A DNA stretch of 64,000 bases from Pseudomonas cavernicola (GCF_003596405.1 NZ_QYUR01000002.1:2372501-2436500), one strand, 5' to 3'; shown: positions 19,440 to 28,917, numbered from the stretch's first letter. Notes: a model not told the origin generated them from the letters alone. Program-made: numbers and translations.

Positions 19440-19889
19440 CTAGAGCTCCAATGGAAAAGGCTCGACCAGCGCCGGACCATAGCCATCAAGGAACTCTTGC
19501 GGCATGCGCTTTGGTTTACCGCTGGAGAGCTCGATACAGACGAAAGTGGTCTGCGCGCGCAGCAAGGTGGTGGCATCCGACGGGCGGATTAGCTGAAAAC
19601 GGCGGGTCATTCTCAAACGGTGGTCCGACTCGACAATCCAGGTCGCCACCTGCAGTTCATCCTCTTCATAGGCGCTAGCCAGGTAATCGATCTCATGGCG
19701 CAACACCGCCATGGCGCGATCCAGGCGGCGGTACTCGGTCAAATCCAACCCCAAGCTCTGCGAGTGACGCCAAGCACAGCGCTCCAGCCAGCTGACATAC
19801 ACCGCGTTGTTGGCATGCCCGAGGCCGTCGATATCCTCAGCGGCAACCTGCAGATCGATAGTGAACGGCGTCGGCAAATCCCAGCTCAT
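19440..19889 (-). CDS. Acyl-CoA thioesterase, 4HBT hotdog fold
   Basis: 149 residues of the YbgC/FadM-type thioesterase family. DIDGLGHANNAVYVSWLERC near residue 20 holds the DxxGHxNN catalytic region, followed by RHEIDYLASAYEEDEL and TTFVCIELSSGKPKRMPQEF. It hydrolyses an acyl- or aryl-CoA; the exact substrate cannot be read. Its ATG overlaps the eda stop by four bases (ATGA), so it is the last gene of the edd-eda unit, the same neighbour order as PA3130/PA3131. Confidence 0.9.
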   Translation of the reverse strand: MSWDLPTPFTIDLQVAAEDIDGLGHANNAVYVSWLERCAWRHSQSLGLDLTEYRRLDRAMAVLRHEIDYLASAYEEDELQVATWIVESDHRLRMTRRFQLIRPSDATTLLRAQTTFVCIELSSGKPKRMPQEFLDGYGPALVEPFPLEL

Positions 19890-20536
19890 GCGTGGTGCTC
19901 CAGGCTACTGGCGAGGTCGCGCGCCTCGGCTGCCAGTTGGGTGATCTGATCCCAGGCGCGCGCGCGCACCAGATTGCTCGGCGCGATCCAGGTGCCGCCG
20001 ACACAGGCGACATTAGGCAAACGCAGAAAGCTCAGCAAGTTGTCTGGCGTCACCCCACCGGTCGGACAAAACTGAATGCCGGTGAACGGGCCTTTGAAGC
20101 TTTTCAGCATTTTCACGCTGGTCGCGCCGTTGGCCGGAAACAGCTTCAGCGAGCGGTAGCCGTACTCCAGCGCCAGCAATACTTCCGAGGGCGTCATCAC
20201 CCCGGGTAGGTAAGGCAGGCCGGAATCTTCCGCCGCAGCGGCCAGGCGCTCGGTGCAACCGGGGCTGACGGCGAAGTGGGCACCCGCCTCGCGCGCCTCG
20301 AGAAATTGTTCGGTGTGGATCAAGGTGCCGGCGCCAACCAGCAGATCTGGCAGCTCCTTGCGGATCGCTGCCAGCGCGTCCAGCGCCCGCGGTGTGCGCA
20401 GGGTCACTTCCAGCACGCGGATGCCCCCGGCGTGCAACGCGCGGGCCAAGTCGAGCGCCAGACTAATGTCCTCGATCACCAGCACCGGCAGCACCGGGCG
20501 GGCCTGTTGCAGCACCACATCCATCGTCAGGCTCAT
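19886..20536 (-). CDS. eda: KDPG aldolase (Entner-Doudoroff)
   Basis: Cleaves 2-keto-3-deoxy-6-phosphogluconate to pyruvate and glyceraldehyde 3-phosphate; may also act on 4-hydroxy-2-oxoglutarate. A compact TIM barrel of 216 residues: PVLVIEDISLALDLARAL, LEVTLRTPRALDA (general-base Glu), GAGTLIHTEQ, SPGCTERL, the Schiff-base Lys in RSLKLFPA and CPTGGVTPDN. The ATG at 20536 is chosen because GGAAGCGAGAGC precedes it; an ATG at 20551 adds five residues with no ribosome site. It lies 33 bases beyond edd and overlaps the thioesterase gene. Confidence 0.92.
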   Translation of the reverse strand: MSLTMDVVLQQARPVLPVLVIEDISLALDLARALHAGGIRVLEVTLRTPRALDALAAIRKELPDLLVGAGTLIHTEQFLEAREAGAHFAVSPGCTERLAAAAEDSGLPYLPGVMTPSEVLLALEYGYRSLKLFPANGATSVKMLKSFKGPFTGIQFCPTGGVTPDNLLSFLRLPNVACVGGTWIAPSNLVRARAWDQITQLAAEARDLASSLEHHA

Positions 20537-20569
20537 GCTCTCGCTTCCCATCCCAATAGTCCTAAAACC

Positions 20570-22375
20570 CTAAAACAACGTCGTCGCACCTTGGTCGGCC
20601 GGGCCAACCAAGCGGCGCTGGGCGGCAAACAGTCCCAGGCCAAAGCCTGGGGTCAATTCTTCAGGCGCACTAGCCGGCTCGCGCGCCGCCAACTCGGCCT
20701 CGCTCAACTCCACCCGCAGCACACCTTGCAGCGCATCCAGCTCGATCCAGTCGCCATTGCGCACCTTCGCCAAACTGCCACCAACCGCCGCTTCCGGGGT
20801 CAGGTGCAACGCCCCCGGCACTTGACCGGAAGCACCGGACAAACGTCCATCGGTGACCAATGCCACCTGCTGCCCGGCCTCCTGCAAGTTCGCCAGCAGT
20901 GGCATCAGTTTGTGCAGTTCCGGCATGCCATTGGCACGCGGACCTTGGAAGCGCACCACCAACACCAGGTCACCCACCAGCTCGCCGCGCGCATAGGCGG
21001 CCTGCACCGCCTCTTGGCTCTCGAACACTAGCGCCTGCGCCCGCACGTGCCAATGCGCTGGATCGACCGCCGAGGTCTTGAGCATGGCCCGCCCCAGATT
21101 ACCGCTGAGCAGCGCCAGCCCCGCTTGCGCATCGAAGGGCTGCTGTGCCGTGCGGACGATATCCGGAGCCGGGCTTTGCTTCGGCAGTTCGCGCCAAGCC
21201 AAGCGATCACCATCCAACCAGGGCTCGCGGGCATAGGCCTGCAAACCCTCATCCGCGACTGTCTGGGCATCGGCGTGCATCAACCCGGCGTCGAGCAGCT
21301 CGCGAATGATCCACCCCGGCCCACCAGCCGCCTGGAACTGGTTCACATCGGCCGCACCATTCGGATAGACCCGCGCCAGCAGCGGCACCACTTTCGACAG
21401 CGCAGCAAAATCTTCCCAAATCAACTCATAGCCGGCGGCTCGGGCGATGGCCGGCAGGTGCATACCATGGTTGGTCGAACCGCCGCTGGCCAACAACGCC
21501 ACCACGGCGTTAACCAGCGCCCGTGCGTCGATCTGCTTGCCCAGCGGCAGATAGCGCTCGCCCTGGCGACTGTTGCGCGCCACCAGGCGTGCCGCCTCGT
21601 CGGTCAATGCATCGCGCAGTGGCGTATGCGGATGGACAAAGGCGCTGCCCGGCACATGCAGTCCCATGGCCTCCATCAGCATTTGGTTGGTATTGGCGGT
21701 GCCGTAGAAGGTGCAGGTGCCTTCCTGGTGATAAGCCGCCTGCTCAGCGGCGAGCAGCTCATCGCGGCTGACCTCGCCACGCACATAACGCTGCCGCACG
21801 GCCGCTTTGTCCTTGTTGGCCAAACCGGAGTGCATCGGCCCGGCCGGCACGAACACTGCCGGCAGGTGCCCGAAGTGCAAGGCACCGATCAGCAGGCCCG
21901 GGACAATCTTGTCACAGACCCCAAGGTAGAGCCCGCCGTCGAAGATCGCGTGGGTCAGGCCGATGGCGGTGGCCTGGGCGATCAGATCACGAGAAAACAA
22001 GGACAGTTGCATGCCCGCCTCGCCCTGGGTGATGCCATCGCACATGGCCGGCACCCCGGCGGCGAACTGCGAAGTCGCACCGGCCTTAGCCAGGGCCAGC
22101 TTGAGCCGATCCGGATAATCCTTGAGCGGCGCATGCGCAGAAAGCAGGTCGTTGTAACTGGAAACAATAGCGATATGCGGCGCCCCGCCCTGCTTCATGA
22201 TCAGCCGCGCATCATCTGCCTGTGCAGCCAAAGCATGGGCCAGGTTGGAGCAACCGAGCTTGTGCCGCGGATCGCGCGTAGCGGCGATCTCCAGCCGTGC
22301 CAAATACTGCGCACGGCGCGCAGCGGAGCGCTGCTCCAACTCGGCGGTAACCTGTTCGACAACGACCTGCAGCAT
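20570..22375 (-). CDS. edd: 6-Phosphogluconate dehydratase
   Basis: IlvD/Edd family, 601 residues. It dehydrates 6-phosphogluconate to KDPG. Visible are [46 protein letters not shown] and [15 protein letters not shown] (iron-sulphur Cys regions), [30 protein letters not shown] and [11 protein letters not shown]. These point to Edd rather than dihydroxyacid dehydratase. It lies between pgl and eda on one strand, giving a full route from 6-phosphogluconolactone to pyruvate. The usual Pseudomonas edd lies elsewhere beside glk, so whether this is the only copy is unknown. Confidence 0.95.
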   Translation of the reverse strand: MLQVVVEQVTAELEQRSAARRAQYLARLEIAATRDPRHKLGCSNLAHALAAQADDARLIMKQGGAPHIAIVSSYNDLLSAHAPLKDYPDRLKLALAKAGATSQFAAGVPAMCDGITQGEAGMQLSLFSRDLIAQATAIGLTHAIFDGGLYLGVCDKIVPGLLIGALHFGHLPAVFVPAGPMHSGLANKDKAAVRQRYVRGEVSRDELLAAEQAAYHQEGTCTFYGTANTNQMLMEAMGLHVPGSAFVHPHTPLRDALTDEAARLVARNSRQGERYLPLGKQIDARALVNAVVALLASGGSTNHGMHLPAIARAAGYELIWEDFAALSKVVPLLARVYPNGAADVNQFQAAGGPGWIIRELLDAGLMHADAQTVADEGLQAYAREPWLDGDRLAWRELPKQSPAPDIVRTAQQPFDAQAGLALLSGNLGRAMLKTSAVDPAHWHVRAQALVFESQEAVQAAYARGELVGDLVLVVRFQGPRANGMPELHKLMPLLANLQEAGQQVALVTDGRLSGASGQVPGALHLTPEAAVGGSLAKVRNGDWIELDALQGVLRVELSEAELAAREPASAPEELTPGFGLGLFAAQRRLVGPADQGATTLF

Positions 22376-22420
22376 GGCAATACCCGATTTTCAACAAGTA
22401 CTCACTCACAGTGTACCGGC

Positions 22421-23104
22421 TCAGGGCGCCCAATAAATCCTCACCGGCAGTGGACTGCGCCAGAGCAATGCATATAGCGGCAGCGTGCGGCTGACCGGTT
22501 CGTCGGCAAGCACTGAGTCGATCATGCGCCTTTTAACCGGCCCGAAAGCCAGCAAGCCTATCCACTTGCCCTGCAGCAGCATCGGCAAATTCAGTGACAG
22601 ACGGGTATATGGCTCGCTCGGGGCAATGCCCACCAGCCCAGCAGGCGCGGCGGCAGGATCGAGTGCCGCCACCAGCCCAGGCATACTGGGAAACAACGAG
22701 GCGATATGCGCGTCCTCGCCCATGCCCAGCAGCACCGCGTCGAACGGCAACCAGTCACTCAACTGCGCCGCCCAGGCGCTGGCAGACTGCTGAGGGCTTG
22801 CAGCCTGGCGCGGATCGAGGCAAGCCGCCTGGGGCAGCCCCCTATGCAGCAGACCCCAATTGCTCTGCGCATCGTCCGCGGGCACCCAACGTTCGTCGGT
22901 GGGGCTCAGGTCGATGCGCGACCACTCCACAGGCTGCGCCGCCAACAAGGGCAACAACGCCTGCGGACTACTGCCACCCGGCAATAACAGGCTAGCGCGT
23001 GATTGCTCGGCCAGCGCTTCTTGCAGTTGCGCAGCCAGGTCGGCACTCAGTTGCGCGATGCAGGTTTCACGCTGCGAATGTTGCAGGAAAACAGTCTGAT
23101 TCAT
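22421..23104 (-). CDS. pgl: 6-Phosphogluconolactonase
   Basis: Hydrolyses 6-phosphogluconolactone. 227 residues from the ATG at 23104; motifs LLLPGGSSPQALLPLL, LSPTDERWVPADDAQSNWGL and VLLGMGEDAHIASLFP are diagnostic. A start 14 codons upstream is possible, but the extra residues are unlike the family. Neither start has a good ribosome site. It is 45 bases upstream of edd and probably co-transcribed. Confidence 0.92.
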   Translation of the reverse strand: MNQTVFLQHSQRETCIAQLSADLAAQLQEALAEQSRASLLLPGGSSPQALLPLLAAQPVEWSRIDLSPTDERWVPADDAQSNWGLLHRGLPQAACLDPRQAASPQQSASAWAAQLSDWLPFDAVLLGMGEDAHIASLFPSMPGLVAALDPAAAPAGLVGIAPSEPYTRLSLNLPMLLQGKWIGLLAFGPVKRRMIDSVLADEPVSRTLPLYALLWRSPLPVRIYWAP

Positions 23105-23157
23105 GACAGAGGGCTGGCACGCTAGCGATCGAAATAGACACCGCAATCATGCGCTAT

Positions 23158-23184
23158 TCCAGACAGGCTCGCAGCCTGTCTGGA
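23158..23184. terminator. Strong hairpin between hydrolase and pgl genes
   Basis: A perfect 12-bp inverted repeat (TCCAGACAGGCT / AGCCTGTCTGGA) with a 3-base loop, 38 bases beyond the hydrolase stop on the minus strand. There is no T tract, so it may act by blocking or processing RNA. The arm sequence TTCCAGACAG recurs at 23206. Confidence 0.45.
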
Positions 23185-23221
23185 GCTGAACCGGCTGCAG
23201 CTCAGTTCCAGACAGCAACTT

Positions 23222-24058
23222 TCAAGCGACTGCACCCGCAGACGCCTGACGCACTCCCGCGAGCAACTCCAACACACCCTCGGTCAACCGCGGATCGGCC
23301 AGCACGCGCTGATGCCCGCCCTGCGCCAAGCGCAGTAACCGGCTATCGAACCAAGCCGTATGGATGATCTCGGCCTCACTCACCGGCACTATCGGATCAT
23401 CTTCCGCATGCACGACCAAGCCAGGAAGATCCAACTGATAGCGCGCCACATCGAGATGTGCCGCAGGCATCCCGGCATACTGTTCAACCAGACGAACAAA
23501 GTGCGCCCGCGCCAACTCGGGTAATGCCATAAAACGCGCGAAACGCCATAGCATGCCGAGAATCCGACTAGGTGCCGAAATGCTCACCAATGCCTTGGTG
23601 CGCAAACCCAATTGGGTGGCCAACAGCGCACTGGCACCGCCCATAGAATGACCAATCACCGCTTGCAACGGCGGCAACTCACTAGCAGCCTCGAGCAAGG
23701 CGCGAGCGAACAACACCACGTTGGCCTCATGACCTGGCGAGCGGCCATGGGCGGGTGCATCCAGCGCTATCACGCCATAACCGGCATTAACCAGCGCCTC
23801 GATGAGTGCGGCGAACTGCGTCGGCCGACCTTCCCAGCCGTGCAGCAACAGCACCGTCGGGCCACTGCCCCAGCGCAACGCCGAGAGCCCAAACCGCAGC
23901 GTGATGCGCTCAGCCCGCCCGAGCAAAGGCAACTCCCAGTCGCGCGGCGGCAATTCGCGCGGCGTCATAAACTCGCGGCGCATCTTGCTCGCCACTACCC
24001 GCGGGGCAAGTTTACCGACGGTGGCATTGAAGCCACGCACCCAGCTCAAGTTGTTCAT
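23222..24058 (-). CDS. Alpha/beta hydrolase
   Basis: 278 residues of the alpha/beta hydrolase fold: oxyanion LLLHGWEGRPTQF, DAPAHGRSPG, nucleophile elbow GHSMGGASAL with the catalytic Ser, acid region VHAEDDPIVPVSEA, and a His in QGGHQRVLADPR. Substrate unknown; PA3132-like by position. It starts 11 bases after the TetR gene on the same strand, so the two form a unit and the regulator may control the hydrolase. Confidence 0.9.
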   Translation of the reverse strand: MNNLSWVRGFNATVGKLAPRVVASKMRREFMTPRELPPRDWELPLLGRAERITLRFGLSALRWGSGPTVLLLHGWEGRPTQFAALIEALVNAGYGVIALDAPAHGRSPGHEANVVLFARALLEAASELPPLQAVIGHSMGGASALLATQLGLRTKALVSISAPSRILGMLWRFARFMALPELARAHFVRLVEQYAGMPAAHLDVARYQLDLPGLVVHAEDDPIVPVSEAEIIHTAWFDSRLLRLAQGGHQRVLADPRLTEGVLELLAGVRQASAGAVA

Positions 24059-24069
24059 CGCACACCTCC

Positions 24070-24609
24070 TCAGACCACCGCCGACTTGGCGGCACGCAGC
24101 ACTCGGTCGGACAGCTCGCCTGGGCCCAATGCCCGAGCCAAAGCCAGCCCGCCCACCATCAAGGCAAGATCGGCAAGTACGTTGTTGGCGTCTTCCGGGC
24201 TGCCAGCCAGCTCCGCCGTCATCAGCTCCAGATGTTCAGCCAAGGTCGTGCGAAACGCTTGCGGCAGACGCGTTAACTCACCCAGCGAACTAGGTAACGG
24301 ACAGCCATCGGTTTGCGCATCCCGATGTTTACGGGACAGGTAAAACGCGGCCAGCAATGCCCGCCGCTCGGCTGCCGGCAGGCTCTGATCAAGCTCACTC
24401 AGCAAGCTGCGGCGACGCCCAAGCAACTGGCTAAAGGCCTCCAGCATCAGCGCATCCTTGCTCTCGAAATGCGCATAAAAGCCGCCAACGGTAAGCCCTG
24501 CTGCGCCCATCACTTCGCCCACACTGGGATCGGCCGGGCCACGCTGGAATAACGCCGCACTGGCAGCGCTGAGGATGCGTTCGCGGGTTTGCGCCTTCTT
24601 GTCGTTCAT
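24070..24609 (-). CDS. TetR-family repressor
   Basis: 179 residues from the ATG at 24609, which has a perfect GGAGG six bases upstream. An upstream TTG four codons earlier would swallow that site. The N-terminal helix-turn-helix reads TRERILSAASAALFQRG, VGEVMGAAGLTVGGFYAHF and ESKDALMLEAF; the C-terminal ligand domain contains DGCPLPSSLGEL, typical of the C-terminal TetR_C group of YafC/NemR-like regulators. It probably autoregulates through the AT-rich dyad upstream. Confidence 0.9.
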   Translation of the reverse strand: MNDKKAQTRERILSAASAALFQRGPADPSVGEVMGAAGLTVGGFYAHFESKDALMLEAFSQLLGRRRSLLSELDQSLPAAERRALLAAFYLSRKHRDAQTDGCPLPSSLGELTRLPQAFRTTLAEHLELMTAELAGSPEDANNVLADLALMVGGLALARALGPGELSDRVLRAAKSAVV

Positions 24610-24621
24610 ACTTGCCTCCAA

Positions 24622-24657
24622 AATATTACGATAATAATATTATGCTTGTAATAATTT
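24622..24657. promoter_or_regulatory. AT-rich dyad upstream of the TetR gene
   Basis: Imperfect outer arms AATATTA / TAATAATT surround ATAATAATATTAT, about 15-45 bases before the tetR start. The position and symmetry fit an operator overlapping the promoter. No footprint-level detail can be claimed. Confidence 0.35.
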
Positions 24658-24734
24658 TAAGCAAGCCGAAACCCACACCGCTGGTCGGCAAGACCGGAGA
24701 AAGACAGGAAGGGCAAGAGGAAAAATCAGCAGGC

Positions 24735-24768
24735 AAACAAAAGGGCCATTCCGTGAAGAATGACCCTC
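24735..24768 (-). terminator. Terminator of the tRNA cluster
   Basis: A 9-bp stem (minus strand AGGGTCATT / AATGGCCCT with one G-U pair) followed by TTTTGTTT, 26 bases beyond the last tRNA. A standard intrinsic terminator. Confidence 0.8.
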
Positions 24769-24793
24769 TAAAATCCCGCCAGGCGGGTAAAAA

Positions 24794-24869
24794 TGGCGTC
24801 CCCTAGGGGACTCGAACCCCTGTTACCGCCGTGAAAGGGCGGTGTCCTAGGCCACTAGACGAAGGGGAC
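24794..24869 (-). tRNA. tRNA-Glu (UUC), copy 1
   Basis: A 76-nt cloverleaf with encoded CCA. The acceptor GTCCCCT pairs with AGGGGAC, the anticodon loop CTTTCAC gives UUC, and the T arm has GGTTCGAGTCC. It is identical in sequence to the copy at 25079-25154 and is the last gene of the four-tRNA unit. Confidence 0.97.
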
Positions 24870-24951
24870 AAAACCTTCGAAAAACAAGGCCAGCTTTACG
24901 CTGGCCTGTGGCAGTCTTTACAACTAGACATTTGAGTTGCAACTGCAGAAT

Positions 24952-25027
<76 letters not shown>

Positions 25028-25078
25028 AGATTTATCGCCTCTCGGCTCACAGCACCTTGCGGAACTGCTTTTTAATAA

Positions 25079-25154
25079 TGGCGTCCCCTAGGGGACTCGA
25101 ACCCCTGTTACCGCCGTGAAAGGGCGGTGTCCTAGGCCACTAGACGAAGGGGAC
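25079..25154 (-). tRNA. tRNA-Glu (UUC), copy 2
   Basis: 76 nt with CCA, identical to the copy at 24794-24869, anticodon UUC. Second gene in transcription order. Confidence 0.97.
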
Positions 25155-25223
25155 GCAAAACCCTTCTAACAACTCGACCAGTTCAACGAACTGACCGTGG
25201 CAAGCCTTTCGGCTTAAAGAGAT

Positions 25224-25299
<76 letters not shown>

Positions 25300-25317
25300 A
25301 TCTCAAGGACGGGGCGC

Positions 25318-25346
25318 ATATTAAGTGCGCATTCGCGAGCTGTCAA
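25318..25346 (-). promoter_or_regulatory. Sigma-70 promoter of the tRNA cluster
   Basis: On the minus strand TTGACA (25346-25341), a 17-base spacer and TAATAT (25323-25318), then a GC-rich discriminator GCGCCCCG. This is a near-consensus promoter with the discriminator expected for stringent control of stable RNA. Confidence 0.8.
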
Positions 25347-25421
25347 CAGTATTTTTCCTACAACTTGGCTTTTTTATGCTCACATAACAAACACTTACCA
25401 TCACTGCAGGCAGCTAACCAG

Positions 25422-26165
25422 TCACTCCTGCGGCGGCACCTCGCTGGAAATCGCCCACAGACTTTCAAATAAAGTCTCCTGCAAGGCATAGAACTCTTCG
25501 CTCTGTATGACGAGCGCATAATGTTCTCGCTTGGATGAAATGAAAGACACCGTGTCATCGCACAGGTAGGCCGTCATATTCAGATCCACCCCTTGCGGGG
25601 CATAACGCAGAGCGCGCCGCTCCTGCGTCGAACTTGGCCAGATATTCTCGATATCGTGAATGCGCGAGCGAATCACCCTCAACGACAAGCCCTGCCGGTG
25701 GCGCTCGGCGATGTAGCGATCCATGACCGCCCTGCCCGGCGTTTCCAGCAACTCCGCCATTGCCAGAATGCCACGCAACTCTCCTGATCGGCACTTCAGG
25801 GTTTCCCATAGCACCGTCTTGATCCCCTCCACGCCCTCGAAGTAGCGAATACGCGGCTTGCTTTGCGAGCGGTTGTAAAGCGAACGCAGGTCCGGCAGCA
25901 CCTCTTCAGCCAAGCGGCGCAACTCCTCGGCCCGCCGCACAAGCGCCCCCGGCTCCTCCGCGATGACCCGCAGCTTGCCATCCTTCTCGACCTGCGAAAC
26001 CAAGCCTTCCTCAACCAGCCGCCCCAGCACGTCATACGCCGTAGTTCGCCCAATTCCTGCCTTACTGGCAATCGCTTGAACTGTCGCCTCACCCAACTCA
26101 AGAGCTGCCAGGTAAAAAGCTGCTTTATTGCCTTCTAGCCCCAGAGCCAGTAACGCCTTATCCAT
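25422..26165 (-). CDS. TrmB-family transcriptional regulator
   Basis: 247 residues from the ATG at 26165 (GAGGGCGAGGGG upstream). The N-terminal TrmB winged helix at about 1-70 (GLEGNKAAFYLAALELGEAT, GIGRTTAYDVLGRLVEEGLV) is followed by a Leu/Arg-rich helix and a C-terminal effector part (YFEGVEGIKTVLWETL, DRYIAERHRQGLSLRVIRS). TrmB-type regulators are common in archaea and scattered in bacteria. It is divergent from the MHS transporter/nitrilase pair across 223 bp, so it most likely controls them in response to a nitrile or its product. Confidence 0.85.
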   Translation of the reverse strand: MDKALLALGLEGNKAAFYLAALELGEATVQAIASKAGIGRTTAYDVLGRLVEEGLVSQVEKDGKLRVIAEEPGALVRRAEELRRLAEEVLPDLRSLYNRSQSKPRIRYFEGVEGIKTVLWETLKCRSGELRGILAMAELLETPGRAVMDRYIAERHRQGLSLRVIRSRIHDIENIWPSSTQERRALRYAPQGVDLNMTAYLCDDTVSFISSKREHYALVIQSEEFYALQETLFESLWAISSEVPPQE

Positions 26166-26322
26166 CCCCTCGCCCTCTCGCCGAATCATCCGTCAAGCCT
26201 ACTCGACCCGCGTCATCGTTACGAGTTCAGCCAGAAAGAGGCCAAACCAAATCATCAAGTCGAAGTATTCCGTCTAAATAAAATATGTAATTTCAACAAC
26301 TTAAAAAACGTTAAGAAATTAA

Positions 26323-26340
26323 TGTCGACAATTTTCGACA
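26323..26340. promoter_or_regulatory. Perfect palindrome, candidate operator of the nitrilase operon
   Basis: TGTCGA-CAATTT-TCGACA, a perfect 6-6-6 inverted repeat ending 48 bases before the transporter start, in the gap shared with the divergent regulator gene. It lies in AT-rich DNA that could hold the promoter. Binding by the TrmB-like protein is inferred from position. Confidence 0.55.
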
Positions 26341-26388
26341 AGCCATGCAATGCTCAAACTCCAAAACAGACAATACAGGGCAGTCAGC

Positions 26389-27963
26389 ATGTCGACGCAA
26401 ACCGACAATACACCCGAGCGCACACGCCTGGTAGTGGTAGCAGCTTCACTGGGGACTGTTTTCGAGTGGTATGACTTTTATCTCTACGGCAGCCTTGCCG
26501 TATTTTTCAGCGCCCTGTTCTTCCCGCCCGGCAACGACACCGCCGCCTTCCTCGCCAGCCTGGCAACTTTCGGCGCCGGCTTTGCCGTGCGCCCTCTTGG
26601 AGCACTGATATTTGGCAGGCTGGGAGATCGCATCGGACGCAAACACACATTCCTGATCACCATGGTTCTGATGGGGATTTCAACCACTGTTGTCGGCCTT
26701 CTGCCGAGCTATGCACAAATCGGCCTTTGGGCCCCTGCTCTATTGGTAGCCATGCGCCTGGTGCAGGGACTGGCGGTTGGCGGGGAATATGGCGGAGCTG
26801 CCACTTACGTTGCCGAGTACGCGCCCGCCAAAAAACGCGGTTATGCCACGAGCTGGATCCAGACCACCGCGACCGGCGGGTTCCTCATCTCTCTGGTAGT
26901 CATCCTTGGCTGCCGCCTGGCTGTCGGAGAGGAGAACTTCCGCGACTGGGGCTGGCGCATCCCCTTCCTGATCTCACTGGTGCTATTGGGGGTTTCCGTC
27001 TTCATCCGCCTGAAATTGGCCGAATCACCAGTGTTCCAACATATGAAGGACTCAGGAGAACTCTCCGAAGCCCCTATCAGCGAAAGCTTCGGTAACTGGA
27101 AAAACCTCAAGCAGGTTCTGATCGTTCTGTTCGGTATTACTTCGGGCATGACTGTGATCTGGTACAGCGCACAGTTCTATGCGCTGTTCTTCCTGCAGAA
27201 CACGCTGCACGTGGATTTCCAGAACGCCTCACTGATCTTCAGCGTGGGCCTACTACTCGGCACGCCAATGATCGTTTTGTTCGGCTGGCTTTCCGACCGC
27301 GTGGGCCGCAAGCGAATCATGCTGGCTGGCATGCTATTGGGCGCGCTGACCCTTATCCCAATCTTCAAAGGCATCGCTTTCTACGCCAATCCACAGCAAC
27401 ACCAGTTCGCCGAACGCTATCCGATTGTGCTCAACGGCGGGATCTGTCACTTCAGCCTATTTGCAAAACCACAAAGCGACTGTGACCGTGCCAGCCAGTT
27501 CTTTGCCAAGGCCGGCCTGTCTTATCAGACCAACCCTGGAAATACTGAGCAACTGGAAGTGCGCATTGGAGAGAAAAAGCTCATAGGCTTCGACGAAACG
27601 GCTTATCGGGAAATATTGAAGAACGCTGGGTATCGAGAAAAAGCCAATCCCGAGGAGATCAATCACAGCATGGTGATCCTTTTGATCATCCTGCTGATGA
27701 CCTATGTCGGAATGGTTTACGGGCCCATGGCGGCATTCATGGTGGAGATGTTCCCGGCACGCATCCGCTATACCTCGCTATCCCTGCCCTACCACATCGG
27801 AATTGGCATTCTTGGCGGCTTCCTGCCCTTCCTTGCTGCAGCGCTGGTGGTCTACTCCGGAAATATCTTTGCCGGCCTCTATTACCCGGTAGCTGTCGCC
27901 CTGATCAGCGCAGTCATTGGCGTGATCTGGGTTCCCGAAACTTACCAGCGAGACATCACCTGA
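26389..27963 (+). CDS. MHS-family MFS transporter
   Basis: 524 residues with about 12 membrane helices. The signature of metabolite:H+ symporters is clear: GTVFEWYDFYLYGSLA (helix 1), RPLGALIFGRLGDRIGRKHTF (helix 2-3 loop), LVQGLAVGGEYGGAATYVAE and the second-half GWLSDRVGRKRIM. A hydrophilic insert of about 95 residues (roughly 360-450, with ICHFSLFAKPQSDCDRASQF) separates two late helices, as in some MHS members. The ATG at 26389 is chosen because the protein then begins MSTQTDNTPERTR. It precedes the nitrilase gene by 14 bases, so uptake of the nitrilase substrate or a related acid is likely. Confidence 0.9.
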   Translation: MSTQTDNTPERTRLVVVAASLGTVFEWYDFYLYGSLAVFFSALFFPPGNDTAAFLASLATFGAGFAVRPLGALIFGRLGDRIGRKHTFLITMVLMGISTTVVGLLPSYAQIGLWAPALLVAMRLVQGLAVGGEYGGAATYVAEYAPAKKRGYATSWIQTTATGGFLISLVVILGCRLAVGEENFRDWGWRIPFLISLVLLGVSVFIRLKLAESPVFQHMKDSGELSEAPISESFGNWKNLKQVLIVLFGITSGMTVIWYSAQFYALFFLQNTLHVDFQNASLIFSVGLLLGTPMIVLFGWLSDRVGRKRIMLAGMLLGALTLIPIFKGIAFYANPQQHQFAERYPIVLNGGICHFSLFAKPQSDCDRASQFFAKAGLSYQTNPGNTEQLEVRIGEKKLIGFDETAYREILKNAGYREKANPEEINHSMVILLIILLMTYVGMVYGPMAAFMVEMFPARIRYTSLSLPYHIGIGILGGFLPFLAAALVVYSGNIFAGLYYPVAVALISAVIGVIWVPETYQRDIT

Positions 27964-27977
27964 TGAGAGGCGAATCC

Positions 27978-28907
27978 ATGAACTCAAACATTAGGGCAGC
28001 CGTCGTTCAGGCCGGCTCAGTTCCTTTTGACGCGGATGCGACCCTGCAATGCTTGGCAGAAAAAGCAGTCGAAGCCGCAGCCCAAGGGGCAAAACTCGCC
28101 GTCTTTCCCGAGGCATTTATTGGCGGCTACCCCAAAGGCTGCACATTCAGCACCCCCGTTGGCTTTCGCACGCCAGAGGCTCGCGAAGCCTATCGGCAAT
28201 ATTTCGAAGCTGCCATTGAGGTGCCCGGAACGCATACAACACGCCTAGAGGAAATTGCTCGAGAAAACGACCTATTCATCGTGGTCGGTGTCATCGAGCG
28301 AGAGCTGGGCACCCTCTATTGCACAGTGCTATTCATCGACCCTCAGCAGGGATTGATCGGCAAGCATCGCAAACTGATGCCCACGGCAGCCGAGAGGCTC
28401 ATCTGGGGATTCGGCGACGGCTCCACCCTACCAGTGCTCGAGACCCCTCTAGGACGCATCGGCGCGGTGATCTGCTGGGAAAACTACATGCCGATGCTGC
28501 GCATGGCCATGTACGCCAAGGGCATTCAGCTTTACTGCGCCCCCACCGCCGACGACCGCGACAGCTGGGTCGCGTCCATGCAGCACATCGCGCTCGAAGG
28601 GCGCTGCTTCGTCCTCAGTAGTTGCCAGTACATTACCCGTGGCGCCTACCCTACGGACTACAAATGTGAACTCGGCGACGAGCCCGAAACCGTGCTGCTT
28701 AGAGGAGGCAGCCTTATCATCGACCCGCTCGGCAACATTCTTGCTGGTCCACTCTATGGAACGGAAGGCATCCTCTACGCCGACCTCGACATGGCGCAGA
28801 TCAGCCGAGGCAAGTACGACTTCGATGTAGCAGGCCATTACGCCAGACCTGATATTTTCCGCCTACTTCTGGATGAAAACCCTAAAACACCAATCATCCA
28901 AGCCTGA
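27978..28907 (+). CDS. Nitrilase
   Basis: 309-residue carbon-nitrogen hydrolase of the nitrilase branch, releasing ammonia and a carboxylate from a nitrile. The catalytic triad is visible: Glu45 in FPEAFIGGYPKG, Lys132 in KHRKLMPTAAERLIWGFGDG, Cys166 in AVICWENYMPMLRMAMY. APTADDRDSWVASMQHIALE is also typical of true nitrilases rather than amidases. The ATG at 27978 has GAGAGGCG upstream; an earlier in-frame ATG overlaps the transporter stop. It is at the short end for nitrilases. The substrate (aliphatic, aryl or indole-acetonitrile) cannot be told. Confidence 0.92.
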   Translation: MNSNIRAAVVQAGSVPFDADATLQCLAEKAVEAAAQGAKLAVFPEAFIGGYPKGCTFSTPVGFRTPEAREAYRQYFEAAIEVPGTHTTRLEEIARENDLFIVVGVIERELGTLYCTVLFIDPQQGLIGKHRKLMPTAAERLIWGFGDGSTLPVLETPLGRIGAVICWENYMPMLRMAMYAKGIQLYCAPTADDRDSWVASMQHIALEGRCFVLSSCQYITRGAYPTDYKCELGDEPETVLLRGGSLIIDPLGNILAGPLYGTEGILYADLDMAQISRGKYDFDVAGHYARPDIFRLLLDENPKTPIIQA

Positions 28908-28917
28908 CTTCACAAAT

